Assembly (NCBI GenBank): GCA_032718475.1
Contig: JAUCBJ010006266.1
Location: 1-64,000 of the forward strand
Source of the DNA: Nemertoderma westbladi
Lineage: Eukaryota > Xenacoelomorpha > Nemertodermatida > Nemertodermatidae
DNA: 64,000 bases
Direction: 5' to 3'
In this document: piece by piece, positions 21,811 to 34,155 of the stretch
Position numbering within the stretch: position 1 is the stretch's first letter
How the letters are laid out: each line of letters opens with the position of its first letter
Notes under the pieces: model-generated
What the model was told of the DNA's origin: nothing
Seen by the model: the letters and a program-made list of their open reading frames with translations, nothing else
The model's database searches: none
Translations under genes and position numbers: made by a program

Positions 21811-24800
21811 TTGTATGTAAACCTACATGGTATCCCAATGTTACATCTGTTCTATTATTTGTGTAGAACCTTAACCTTGTATGTAAACCTACATGGTCTC
21901 CCAATGTTACATCTGTTCTATTATTTGTGTAGAACCTTAACCTTGTGTGTAAACCTACATGGTCTTCCAATGTTACATCTGTTCTATTATTCGTGTAGAA
22001 CCTTGTATGTAAACCTACATGGTCCCCCAATGTTACATCTGTTCTATTATTTGTGTAGAACCTTAACCTTGTATGTAAACCTACATGGTCTTCCAATGAT
22101 ACATCTGTTCTATTATTTGTGTAGAACCTTGTATGTAAACCTACATGGTCTCCCAATGTTACATCTGTTCTATTATTTGTGTAGAACCTTAACCTTGTAT
22201 GTAAACCTACATGGTCTCCCAATGTTACTACTACTACTAGGTCGAGCGAACTCGGACAGTGGAAATGAGATCCTTCCAAGCTTCCCGACTCTCCCAATGT
22301 TACATCTGTTCTATTATTTGTGTAGAACCTTAACCTTGTGTGTAAACCTACATGGTCTCCCAATGTTACATATGTTCTATTATTTGTGTAGAACCTTAAC
22401 CTTGTATGTAAACCTACATGGTCTCCCAATGTTACATATGTTCTATTATTTGTGTAGAACCTTACCCTTGTATGTAAACCTACATGGTCTCCCAATGTTA
22501 CATCTGTTCTATTATTTGTGTAGAACCTTAACCTTGTATGTAAACCTACATGGTCTCCCAATGTTACATATGTTCTATTATTTGTGTAGAACCTTAACCT
22601 TGTATGTAAACCTACATGGTCTCCCAATGTTACATCTGTTCTATTATTTGTGCAGAACCTTGTATGTAAACCTACATGGTCTTCCAATCTTACAATTGTT
22701 CTATTATTTGTGTAGAACCTTGTATGTAAACCTACATGGTCTTCCAATGTTACATCTGTTCTATTATTTGTGTAGAACTTTGTATGTAAACCCACATGGT
22801 GTTCCAATGTTACATCTGTTCTATTATTTGTGTAGAACCTTGTATGTGAACCTACATGGTCTTCCAATGTTACATATTTTCTATTATTTGTGTAGAACCT
22901 TAACCTTGTATGTAAACCTACGTGGTCTTCCAATGTTACATCTGTTCTATTATTTGTGTAGAACCTTAACCTTGTATGTAAACCTACATGGTCTCCCAAT
23001 GTTACATATGTTCTATTATTTGTGTAGAACCTTAACCTTGTATGTAAACCTACATGGTCTCCCAATGTTACATCTGTTCTATTATTTGTGCAGAACCTTA
23101 ACCTTGTATGTAAACCTACATGGTCTTCCAATCTTACATTTGTTCTATTATTTGTGTAGAACCTTGTATGTAAACCTACATGGTCTTCCAATGTTACATC
23201 TGTTCTATTATTTGTGTAGAACTTTGTATGTAAACCTACATGGTCTTCCAATGTTACATCTGTTCTATTATTTGTGTAGAACCTTAACCTTGTATGTAAA
23301 CCTACATGGTCTTCCAATCTTACATTTGTTCTATTATTTGTGTAGAACCTTAACCTTGTGTGTAAACCTACATGGTCTTCCAATGTTACATATGTTCTAT
23401 TATTTGTGTAGAACCTTGTATGTAAACCTACATGGTCTCCCAATGTTACATATTTTCTATTATTTGTGTAGAACCTTAACCTTGTATGTAAACCTACATG
23501 GTCTCCCAATGTTACATATGTTCTATTATTTGTGTAGAACCTTAACCTTGTGTGTAAACCTACATGGTATCCCAATGTTACATCATATGTTCTATTATTT
23601 GTGTAGAACTTTGTATGTAAACCTACATGGTCTTCCAATGTTACATCTGTTCTATTATTTGTGTAGAACCTTAACCTTGTATGTAAACCTACATGGTCTT
23701 CCAATGTTACATCTGTTCTATTATTTGTGTAGAACCTTGTATGTAAACCTACATGGTCTCCCAATGTTACATATGTTCTATTATTTGTGTAGAACCTTAA
23801 CCTTGTATGTAAACCTACATGGTCTCCCAATGTTACATCTGTTCTATTATTTGTGTAGAACCTTAACCTTGTATGTAAACCTACATGGTCTCCCAATGTT
23901 ACATCTGTTCTATTATTTGTGTAGAACCTTAACCTTGTGTGTAAACCTACATGGTCTCCCAATGTTACATATGTTATATTATTTGTGTAGAACCTTAACC
24001 TTGTATGTAAACCTACATGGTCTCCCAATGTTACATCTGTTCTATTATTTGTGTAGAACCTTGTATGTAAACCTACATGGTCTCCCAATGTTACATATGT
24101 TCTATTATTTGTGTAGAACCTTAACCTTGTATGTAAACCTACATGGTCTCCCAATGTTACATCTGTTCTATTATTTGTGTAGAACCTTAACCTTGTATGT
24201 AAACCTACATGGTCTCCCAATGTTACATCTGTTCTATTATTTGTGTAGAACCTTAACCTTGTGTGTAAACCTACATGGTCTCCCAATGTTACATATGTTA
24301 TATTATTTGTGTAGAACCTTAACCTTGTATGTAAACCTACATGGTCTCCCAATGTTACATCTGTTCTATTATTTGTGTAGAACCTTGTATGTAAACCTAC
24401 ATGGTCTCCCAATGTTACATATGTTCTATTATTTGTGTAGAACCTTAACCTTGTATGTAAACCTACATGGTCTCCCAATGTTACATCTGCTCTATTATTT
24501 GTGTAGAACCTTAACCTTGTATGTAAACCTACATGGTCTCCCAATGTTACATATGTTCTATTATTTGTGTAGAACCTTAACCTTGTGTGTAAACCTACAT
24601 GGTCTTCCAATGTTACATCTGTTCTATTATTTGTGTAGAACTTTGTATGTAAACCTTCATGGTCTTCCAATGTTACATCTGTTCTATTATTTGTGTAGAA
24701 CTTTGTATGTAAACCTACATGGTCTTCCAATGTTACATCTGTTCTATTATTTGTGTAGAACCTTGTATGTAAACCTACATGGTCTTCCAATGTTACATAT

Positions 24801-25083
24801 TTTCTATTATTTGTGTAGAACCTTAACCTTGTATGTAAACCTACATGGTCTCCCAATGTTACATATGTTCTATTATTTGTGTAGAACCTTAACCTTGTAT
24901 GTAAACCTACATGGTCTCCCAATGTTATATCTGTTCTATTATTTGTGTAGAACCTTAACCTTGTATGTAAACCTACATGGTCTCCCAATGTTACATCTGT
25001 TCTATTATTTGTGTAGAACCTTAACCTTGTATGTAAACCTACATGGTCTCCCAATGTTACATATGTTCTATTATTTGTGTTGA
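21811..25083. repeat. Higher-order duplication B, first copy
   Basis: Conceptual translation of this segment is identical over 1090 residues to 26923-30195, a shift of exactly 5112 bp. The duplicated unit probably begins near 21.0 kb and is about 5.1 kb long. It carries the 61-bp foreign insert at 22229-22289. Confidence 0.9.
22229..22289 (-). mobile_element. 61-bp LINE 3'-end insert with 14-bp target duplication
   Basis: This is the only non-satellite sequence in this part of the array. On the minus strand it ends CGACCTAGTAGTAGTAGTA, a (TAG)n tail like that of the RTE element at 56633-60318. TCTCCCAATGTTAC flanks it on both sides (22215-22228 and 22290-22303). It is therefore a severely 5'-truncated retrotransposon insertion. 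Confidence 0.75.
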
Positions 25084-25086
25084 ACT

Positions 25087-25902
25087 TTGTATGTACTTCC
25101 AATGTTACATCTGTTCTATTATTTGTGTAGAACCTTGTATGTAAACCTACATGGTCTTCCAATGTTACATATTTTCTATTATTTGTGTAGACCCTTAACC
25201 TTGTATGTAAACCTACATGGTCTTCCAATGTTACATATTTTCTATTATTTGTGTAGACCCTTAACCTTGTATGTAAACCTACATGGTCTCCCAATGTTAC
25301 ATATGTTCTATTATTTGTGTAGAACCTTAACCTTGTATGTAAACCTACATGGTCTCCCAATGTTACATATGTTCTATTATTTGTGTAGAACCTTAACCTT
25401 GTGTGTAAACCTACATGGTCTTCCAATGTTACATCTGTTCTATTATTTGTGTAGAACTTTGTATGTAAACCTTCATGGTCTTCCAATGTTACATCTGTTC
25501 TATTATTTGTGTAGAACTTTGTATGTAAACCTACATGGTCTTCCAATGTTACATCTGTTCTATTATTTGTGTAGAACCTTGTATGTAAACCTACATGGTC
25601 TTCCAATGTTACATATTTTCTATTATTTGTGTAGAACCTTAACCTTGTATGTAAACCTACATGGTCTCCCAATGTTACATATGTTCTATTATTTGTGTAG
25701 AACCTTAACCTTGTATGTAAACCTACATGGTCTCCCAATGTTATATCTGTTCTATTATTTGTGTAGAACCTTAACCTTGTATGTAAACCTACATGGTCTC
25801 CCAATGTTACATCTGTTCTATTATTTGTGTAGAACCTTAACCTTGTATGTAAACCTACATGGTCTCCCAATGTTACATATGTTCTATTATTTGTGTTGAA
25901 CT
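25087..25902. repeat. 816-bp local duplication within the array
   Basis: A rare short unit (TTTGTATGTACTTCC, lacking about 16 bp of the normal unit) marks positions near 25090, 25906, 30202 and 31208. The first two are 816 bp apart with the same intervening variant order. Confidence 0.75.
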
Positions 25903-26922
25903 TTGTATGTACTTCCAATGTTACATCTGTTCTATTATTTGTGTAGAACCTTGTATGTAAACCTACATGGTCTTCCAATGTTACATATTTTCTATTATTT
26001 GTGTAGACCCTTAACCTTGTATGTAAACCTACATGGTCTTCCAATGTTACATATTTTCTATTATTTGTGTAGACCCTTAACCTTGTATGTAAACCTACAT
26101 GGTCTCCCAATGTTACATATGTTCTATTATTTGTGTAGAACCTTAACCTTGTATGTAAACCTACATGGTCTCCCAATGTTACATCTGTTCTATTATTTGT
26201 GTAGAACCTTGTATGTAAACCTACATGGTCTCCCAATGTTACATATGTTCTATTATTTGTGTAGAACCTTAACCTTGTATGTAAACCTACATGGTCTCCC
26301 AATGTTACATCTGTTCTATTATTTGTGTAGAACCTTAACCTTGTATGTAAACCTACATGGTCTCCCAATGTTACATCTGTTCTATTATTTGTGTAGAACC
26401 TTAACCTTGTGTGTAAACCTACATGGTCTCCCAATGTTACATATGTTATATTATTTGTGTAGAACCTTAACCTTGTATGTAAACCTACATGGTCTCCCAA
26501 TGTTACATCTGTTCTATTATTTGTGTAGAACCTTGTATGTAAACCTACATGGTCTCCCGATGTTACATCTGTTCTATTATTTGTGTAGAACCTTAACCTT
26601 GTGTGTAAACCTACATGGTCTCCCAATGTTACATCTGTTCTATTATTTGTGTAGAACCTTAACCTTGTATGTAAACCTACATGGTCTTCCAATGATACAT
26701 CTGTTCTATTATTTGTGTAGAACCTTGTATGTAAACCTACATGGTCTCCCAATGTTACATCTGTTCTATTATTTGTGTAGAACCTTAACCTTGTATGTAA
26801 ACCTACATGGTCTCCCAATGTTACATCTGTTCTATTATTTGTGCAGAACCTTAACCTTGTATGTAAACCTACATGGTCTCCCAATGTTACATCTGTTCTA
26901 TTATTAGTGTAGAACCTTAACC

Positions 26923-29900
26923 TTGTATGTAAACCTACATGGTATCCCAATGTTACATCTGTTCTATTATTTGTGTAGAACCTTAACCTTGTATGTAAAC
27001 CTACATGGTCTCCCAATGTTACATCTGTTCTATTATTTGTGTAGAACCTTAACCTTGTGTGTAAACCTACATGGTCTTCCAATGTTACATCTGTTCTATT
27101 ATTCGTGTAGAACCTTGTATGTAAACCTACATGGTCCCCCAATGTTACATCTGTTCTATTATTTGTGTAGAACCTTAACCTTGTATGTAAACCTACATGG
27201 TCTTCCAATGATACATCTGTTCTATTATTTGTGTAGAACCTTGTATGTAAACCTACATGGTCTCCCAATGTTACATCTGTTCTATTATTTGTGTAGAACC
27301 TTAACCTTGTATGTAAACCTACATGGTCTCCCAATGTTACTACTACTACTAGGTCGAGCGAACTCGGACAGTGGAAATGAGATCCTTCCAAGCTTCCCGA
27401 CTCTCCCAATGTTACATCTGTTCTATTATTTGTGTAGAACCTTAACCTTGTGTGTAAACCTACATGGTCTCCCAATGTTACATATGTTCTATTATTTGTG
27501 TAGAACCTTAACCTTGTATGTAAACCTACATGGTCTCCCAATGTTACATATGTTCTATTATTTGTGTAGAACCTTACCCTTGTATGTAAACCTACATGGT
27601 CTCCCAATGTTACATCTGTTCTATTATTTGTGTAGAACCTTAACCTTGTATGTAAACCTACATGGTCTCCCAATGTTACATATGTTCTATTATTTGTGTA
27701 GAACCTTAACCTTGTATGTAAACCTACATGGTCTCCCAATGTTACATCTGTTCTATTATTTGTGCAGAACCTTGTATGTAAACCTACATGGTCTTCCAAT
27801 CTTACAATTGTTCTATTATTTGTGTAGAACCTTGTATGTAAACCTACATGGTCTTCCAATGTTACATCTGTTCTATTATTTGTGTAGAACTTTGTATGTA
27901 AACCCACATGGTGTTCCAATGTTACATCTGTTCTATTATTTGTGTAGAACCTTGTATGTGAACCTACATGGTCTTCCAATGTTACATATTTTCTATTATT
28001 TGTGTAGAACCTTAACCTTGTATGTAAACCTACGTGGTCTTCCAATGTTACATCTGTTCTATTATTTGTGTAGAACCTTAACCTTGTATGTAAACCTACA
28101 TGGTCTCCCAATGTTACATATGTTCTATTATTTGTGTAGAACCTTAACCTTGTATGTAAACCTACATGGTCTCCCAATGTTACATCTGTTCTATTATTTG
28201 TGCAGAACCTTAACCTTGTATGTAAACCTACATGGTCTTCCAATCTTACATTTGTTCTATTATTTGTGTAGAACCTTGTATGTAAACCTACATGGTCTTC
28301 CAATGTTACATCTGTTCTATTATTTGTGTAGAACTTTGTATGTAAACCTACATGGTCTTCCAATGTTACATCTGTTCTATTATTTGTGTAGAACCTTAAC
28401 CTTGTATGTAAACCTACATGGTCTTCCAATCTTACATTTGTTCTATTATTTGTGTAGAACCTTAACCTTGTGTGTAAACCTACATGGTCTTCCAATGTTA
28501 CATATGTTCTATTATTTGTGTAGAACCTTGTATGTAAACCTACATGGTCTCCCAATGTTACATATTTTCTATTATTTGTGTAGAACCTTAACCTTGTATG
28601 TAAACCTACATGGTCTCCCAATGTTACATATGTTCTATTATTTGTGTAGAACCTTAACCTTGTGTGTAAACCTACATGGTATCCCAATGTTACATCATAT
28701 GTTCTATTATTTGTGTAGAACTTTGTATGTAAACCTACATGGTCTTCCAATGTTACATCTGTTCTATTATTTGTGTAGAACCTTAACCTTGTATGTAAAC
28801 CTACATGGTCTTCCAATGTTACATCTGTTCTATTATTTGTGTAGAACCTTGTATGTAAACCTACATGGTCTCCCAATGTTACATATGTTCTATTATTTGT
28901 GTAGAACCTTAACCTTGTATGTAAACCTACATGGTCTCCCAATGTTACATCTGTTCTATTATTTGTGTAGAACCTTAACCTTGTATGTAAACCTACATGG
29001 TCTCCCAATGTTACATCTGTTCTATTATTTGTGTAGAACCTTAACCTTGTGTGTAAACCTACATGGTCTCCCAATGTTACATATGTTATATTATTTGTGT
29101 AGAACCTTAACCTTGTATGTAAACCTACATGGTCTCCCAATGTTACATCTGTTCTATTATTTGTGTAGAACCTTGTATGTAAACCTACATGGTCTCCCAA
29201 TGTTACATATGTTCTATTATTTGTGTAGAACCTTAACCTTGTATGTAAACCTACATGGTCTCCCAATGTTACATCTGTTCTATTATTTGTGTAGAACCTT
29301 AACCTTGTATGTAAACCTACATGGTCTCCCAATGTTACATCTGTTCTATTATTTGTGTAGAACCTTAACCTTGTGTGTAAACCTACATGGTCTCCCAATG
29401 TTACATATGTTATATTATTTGTGTAGAACCTTAACCTTGTATGTAAACCTACATGGTCTCCCAATGTTACATCTGTTCTATTATTTGTGTAGAACCTTGT
29501 ATGTAAACCTACATGGTCTCCCAATGTTACATATGTTCTATTATTTGTGTAGAACCTTAACCTTGTATGTAAACCTACATGGTCTCCCAATGTTACATCT
29601 GCTCTATTATTTGTGTAGAACCTTAACCTTGTATGTAAACCTACATGGTCTCCCAATGTTACATATGTTCTATTATTTGTGTAGAACCTTAACCTTGTGT
29701 GTAAACCTACATGGTCTTCCAATGTTACATCTGTTCTATTATTTGTGTAGAACTTTGTATGTAAACCTTCATGGTCTTCCAATGTTACATCTGTTCTATT
29801 ATTTGTGTAGAACTTTGTATGTAAACCTACATGGTCTTCCAATGTTACATCTGTTCTATTATTTGTGTAGAACCTTGTATGTAAACCTACATGGTCTTCC

Positions 29901-30195
29901 AATGTTACATATTTTCTATTATTTGTGTAGAACCTTAACCTTGTATGTAAACCTACATGGTCTCCCAATGTTACATATGTTCTATTATTTGTGTAGAACC
30001 TTAACCTTGTATGTAAACCTACATGGTCTCCCAATGTTATATCTGTTCTATTATTTGTGTAGAACCTTAACCTTGTATGTAAACCTACATGGTCTCCCAA
30101 TGTTACATCTGTTCTATTATTTGTGTAGAACCTTAACCTTGTATGTAAACCTACATGGTCTCCCAATGTTACATATGTTCTATTATTTGTGTTGA
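26923..30195. repeat. Higher-order duplication B, second copy
   Basis: This is the second copy of 21811-25083, offset by 5112 bp, including the marker insert at 27341-27401. The near-identity shows that the duplication is much younger than the divergence among single units. Confidence 0.9.
27341..27401 (-). mobile_element. Duplicated copy of the 61-bp LINE 3'-end insert
   Basis: The sequence and 14-bp flanks are identical to those of the insert at 22229-22289, exactly 5112 bp away. It arose with the segmental duplication and not by a second insertion. Confidence 0.8.
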
Positions 30196-31889
30196 ACTTT
30201 GTATGTACTTCCAATGTTACATCTGTTCTATTATTTGTGTAGAACCTTGTATGTAAACCTACATGGTCTTCCAATGTTACATATTTTCTATTATTTGTGT
30301 AGACCCTTAACCTTGTATGTAAACCTACATGGTCTTCCAATGTTACATATTTTCTATTATTTGTGTAGACCCTTAACCTTGTATGTAAACCTACATGGTC
30401 TCCCAATGTTACATATGTTCTATTATTTGTGTAGAACCTTAACCTTGTATGTAAACCTACATGGTCTCCCAATGTTACATCTGTTCTATTATTTGTGTAG
30501 AACCTTGTATGTAAACCTACATGGTCTCCCAATGTTACATATGTTCTATTATTTGTGTAGAACCTTAACCTTGTATGTAAACCTACATGGTCTCCCAATG
30601 TTACATCTGTTCTATTATTTGTGTAGAACCTTAACCTTGTATGTAAACCTACATGGTCTCCCAATGTTACATATGTTCTATTATTTGTGTAGAACCTTAA
30701 CCTTGTGTGTAAACCTACATGGTCTTCCAATGTTACATCTGTTCTATTATTTGTGTAGAACTTTGTATGTAAACCTACATGGTCTTCCAATGTTACATCT
30801 GTTCTATTATTTGTGTAGAACTTTGTATGTAAACCTACATGGTCTTCCAATGTTACATCTGTTCTATTATTTGTGTAGAACCTTGTATGTAAACCTACAT
30901 GGTCTTCCAATGTTACATATTTTCTATTATTTGTGTAGAACCTTAACCTTGTATGTAAACCTACATGGTCTCGCAATGTTACATATGTTCTATTATTTGT
31001 GTAGAACCTTAACCTTGTATGTAAACCTACATGGTCTCCCAATGTTATATCTGTTCTATTATTTGTGTAGAACCTTAACCTTGTATGTAAACCTACATGG
31101 TCTCCCAATGTTACATCTGTTCTATTATTTGTGTAGAACCTTAACCTTGTATGTAAACCTACATGGTCTCCCAATGTTACATATGTTCTATTATTTGTGT
31201 AGAACTTTGTATGTACTTCCAATGTTACATCTGTTCTATTATTTGTGTAGAACCTTGTATGTAAACCTACATGGTCTTCCAATGTTACATATTTTCTATT
31301 ATTTGTGTAGACCCTTAACCTTGTATGTAAACCTACATGGTCTTCCAATGTTACATATTTTCTATTATTTGTGTAGACCCTTAACCTTGTATGTAAACCT
31401 ACATGGTCTCCCAATGTTACATATGTTCTATTATTTGTGTAGAACCTTAACCTTGTGTGTAAACCTACATGGTCTCCCAATGTTACATCTGTTCTATTAT
31501 TTGTGTAGAACCTTAACCTTGTGTGTAAACCTACATGGTCTCCCAATGTTACATATGTTCTATTATTTGTGTAGAACCTTAACCTTGTATGTAAACCTAC
31601 ATGGTCTCCCAATGTTACATATGTTCTATTATTTGTGTAGAACCTTAACCTTGTATGTAAACCTACATGGTCTTCCAATGTTACATATTTTCTATTATTT
31701 GTGTAGAACTTTGTATGTAAACCTACATGGTCTTCCAATGTTACATATTTTCTATTATTCGTGTAGAACCTTGGGACAAAACCCGAATTGCAGTTCATCT
31801 AACTTACAGGTGAACTCAAATCAGCTTGTCACTTAACCAATACTGCAATAACAATTTGGATCCGGCTGTGTCGTGTCCACTACAGCACT

Positions 31890-33470
31890 ATGATACGCAC
31901 ATCAAAAAAGCTGCGAAGACGGCTGCCCCGACCCGTCCAGGGTGAGACTCAACCTCGCCTACAGAAGCGGGGTCGAAATTCGACAGTCGAGTGCAATTCA
32001 TCTCAATCGATCACCGCTTCCTTGGTGGGTTCACCCAGGATGACGACCACCGCCTCCTCAGTGGGTTCACCCAGGACGACGACCACCGCTTCCTCGGCGG
32101 GTTCACCCGGGACGACGACCACTGCTTCCTCGGCGGGTTCACCCGGGACGATGACCACTGCTTCTTCGGTGGGTTTACCCTGGACGACGACTGCTGCTTC
32201 CTCAGCGGGTTTACCCGGGACGACGACCACCGCTTCCTCCGCGGGTTCACCTGGAATGACGACCACCGCTTCCTCGGCGGGTTCACCCGGGACGATGACC
32301 ACTGCTTCCTCGGCGGGTCTACCCAGGACGACGACCACTGCTTCCTCGGTGGGTTCACCCGCGACGACGACCATCACCGTTTCCTCGGCGGGTTCACCTG
32401 GGACGACGACCACTGCTTCCTCGGCGGGTTCACCCGGGACGATGACCACTGTTTCCTCGGCGGGTTCACCCGGGACGATGACCACTGTTTCCTCGGCGGG
32501 TTCACCCGGGACGATGACCACTGTTTCCTCGGCGGGTTCACCCGGGACGATGACCACTGCTTCCTCGGCGGTTTTACCCGGGACGATGTTCACCGCTTCC
32601 TCGGCGGGTTCCCCCGGGACGACGACCACCGCTTCCTCAGCGGGTTCCCCCGGGGGGACGACCACCGCTTCCTCGGCGGGTTCACCTGCGACGACGACCA
32701 TCACTGTTTCCTCGGCGGGTTCACCCGGGACGATGACCACTGCTTCTTCGGCGGGTTTACCCAGGATGACGACCACTGCTTCCTCAGCGGGTTTACCCGG
32801 GACGACGACCACCGCTTCCTCGGCGGATTTACCCGGGACGACGACCACTGCTTCCTCGGCGAGTTCACCCGGGACGATGACCACTGCTTCCTCGGTGGGT
32901 TTACCCGGGACGACGACCACCGCTTCCTCGGCGGGTTCACTCGGGACGACGGCTGCCGCTTCCTCGGCAGGTTCCCCCGGGGGGACGGTCACTGCTCCCT
33001 CGGCGGGTTCACACCGGACGACGACTGAGCGGCAAATCGGACTTGAATGGTTGGATCGATTCAATCATAATTTTGTTACATCTGATCCAATCAATAGTAA
33101 AACTTGTGTATCTTTTTCAACAAATACCTGTATTTGTAGCAGTAACTGTACTGTGTATAGTGCGGCATGCATATGCATGGGCCCATCCCTACCAATGTCG
33201 TGTACTGTTACCTCCACCCGCCCACCCCTGAAACCATCACACATTTCCAGTAGCACCAGTAATAGTATAGCCTACACCACTCCACCCCAAACGTCCCGTA
33301 TTACACCAGTCCCCTTGGACGCCACTTTTAAAGTCTCCTCAGATAATCCCAATTCGACCATACATAGCTACATACCCGTCAATAGCTTCACTGACACTGA
33401 AGAACACCTAGTACACCCTGCCCCACGCCACAATATATATAACACATACAGAGATAGCTTGCACACCTAG
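31890..33470 (+). pseudogene. LINE ORF1 N-terminal part, Ser/Thr/Gly/Pro repeat protein
   Basis: The 526-codon ORF starts with a basic segment (MIRTSKKLRRRLPRPVQG). Residues about 45-375 are tandem 12-residue repeats of the TTTASSAGSPGT type, followed by a unique Ser/Thr/Cys-rich tail. It is the first ORF of the CR1-like element. The stop at 33470 is followed within 100 bp by more Pro/Thr-rich sequence in another frame, so it may be a fragment of one longer ORF. No catalytic domain is seen; a nucleic-acid-binding ORF1 role is inferred from position. Confidence 0.5.
32010..33030 (+). repeat. 36-bp coding minisatellite in LINE ORF1
   Basis: About 28 units of 36 nt (GGCGGGTTCACCCGGGACGA type) encode TTTASSAGSPGT. 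The units are GC-rich, unlike the rest of the element. Both strands stay open because the unit is a multiple of three, which explains long antisense frames here. Confidence 0.9.
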
Positions 33471-33567
33471 TAATATTACCTCAGGACCCTGTACGAGGAG
33501 CAAAGGCCTACCTGCCCCAATACCATCCCTCACTAAGCCCAATAAAGTAGTCAAGGGCAAAAAGAAG

Positions 33568-34155
33568 ATGCCCATAGCACATGCAACGTTGGAATTGCAA
33601 ACTCCACCAGCACATTCCCAAACAACGCCAGTAACGCAGATTCAATCATCACCCACTGTCCAATTCCAACCAATTACTATGTCACAACCAGTAACCCATG
33701 ACTGCGTATCCATCGCGGCTGAGCTTGAGCACTTTAACAATTCAAATTCGAATTCCACCCCTGATAGATCTACAACATCTCCCTTGCCACAGACACCTAC
33801 AGTTCAGTCACAAACAACATCCTTACCCGACCAGGACACCACAACTCCAACTTCTTCAGGCGCCCACTCAACCCTATCAGCCACAGCACCTCTCTTCTGC
33901 CCCAACGAAATTACCTTCCTTGGTGAAAGACCTTCCAGTACCCACAAGGAGAACATTACTGTCTACCCGGACATCGAAAACACCTTCAACAAAGATGTAG
34001 TCGCGGTGGGTCAACTCAATGGCCTACTCAATGCCAATTGTCCAGCGTTCCAACCTCCAGTTCAAGTGGACCGTGCCCCCTGTCTAGTCATTAAGGAATG
34101 TGTGATGATAGATGACTTACAGGAGAATGGCACATGGGTAGAAAGAAAGAAATAA
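33568..34155 (+). pseudogene. LINE ORF1 middle fragment, Pro/Thr-rich
   Basis: This is a 195-codon open stretch, low in complexity (TPPAHSQTTPVTQIQSSPT). It overlaps the next ORF by 22 bp in a different frame, near an AGAAAGAAAGAAAT run at 34140, where an indel is likely. It probably once joined the protease ORF downstream. It has no recognisable domain. Confidence 0.45.

Larger units (their letters stand above)
13513..31773 (-). repeat. Exon-3-derived 60/66-bp megasatellite, main block
   Basis: This is 18.3 kb of near-uninterrupted tandem units. On the minus strand a 60-nt unit is GTAGGTTTACATACAAGGTT followed by 40 nt that match the 3' end of TBC1D13 exon 3 (CTACACAAATAATAGAACAG, then ATGTAACATTGGAAGACCAT). 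The 66-nt variant has an extra AAGGTT. Both lengths are multiples of three, so long open frames exist on both strands; these are by-products of the repeat. Larger duplications are superimposed, with shifts of 5112, 2836 and 816 bp. Confidence 0.98.

Noticed and set aside
13513-31773. A CRISPR-like array
   Set aside because: There are no unique spacers. The whole 60/66-bp unit repeats, and the context is an animal intron.
18086-31798. A 4570-codon minus-strand open frame, and similar long frames on both strands throughout 11-48 kb
   Set aside because: They result from 60- and 66-bp tandem units that lack stops. Plus-strand frames are equally long, and there is no domain or independent start, so they are not annotated as genes.
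32003-33064. 353-codon minus-strand ORF with PGEPAEEAVVVV-type repeats
   Set aside because: It is antisense to the 36-bp minisatellite of the LINE ORF1; the frame is open only because the unit is a multiple of three.
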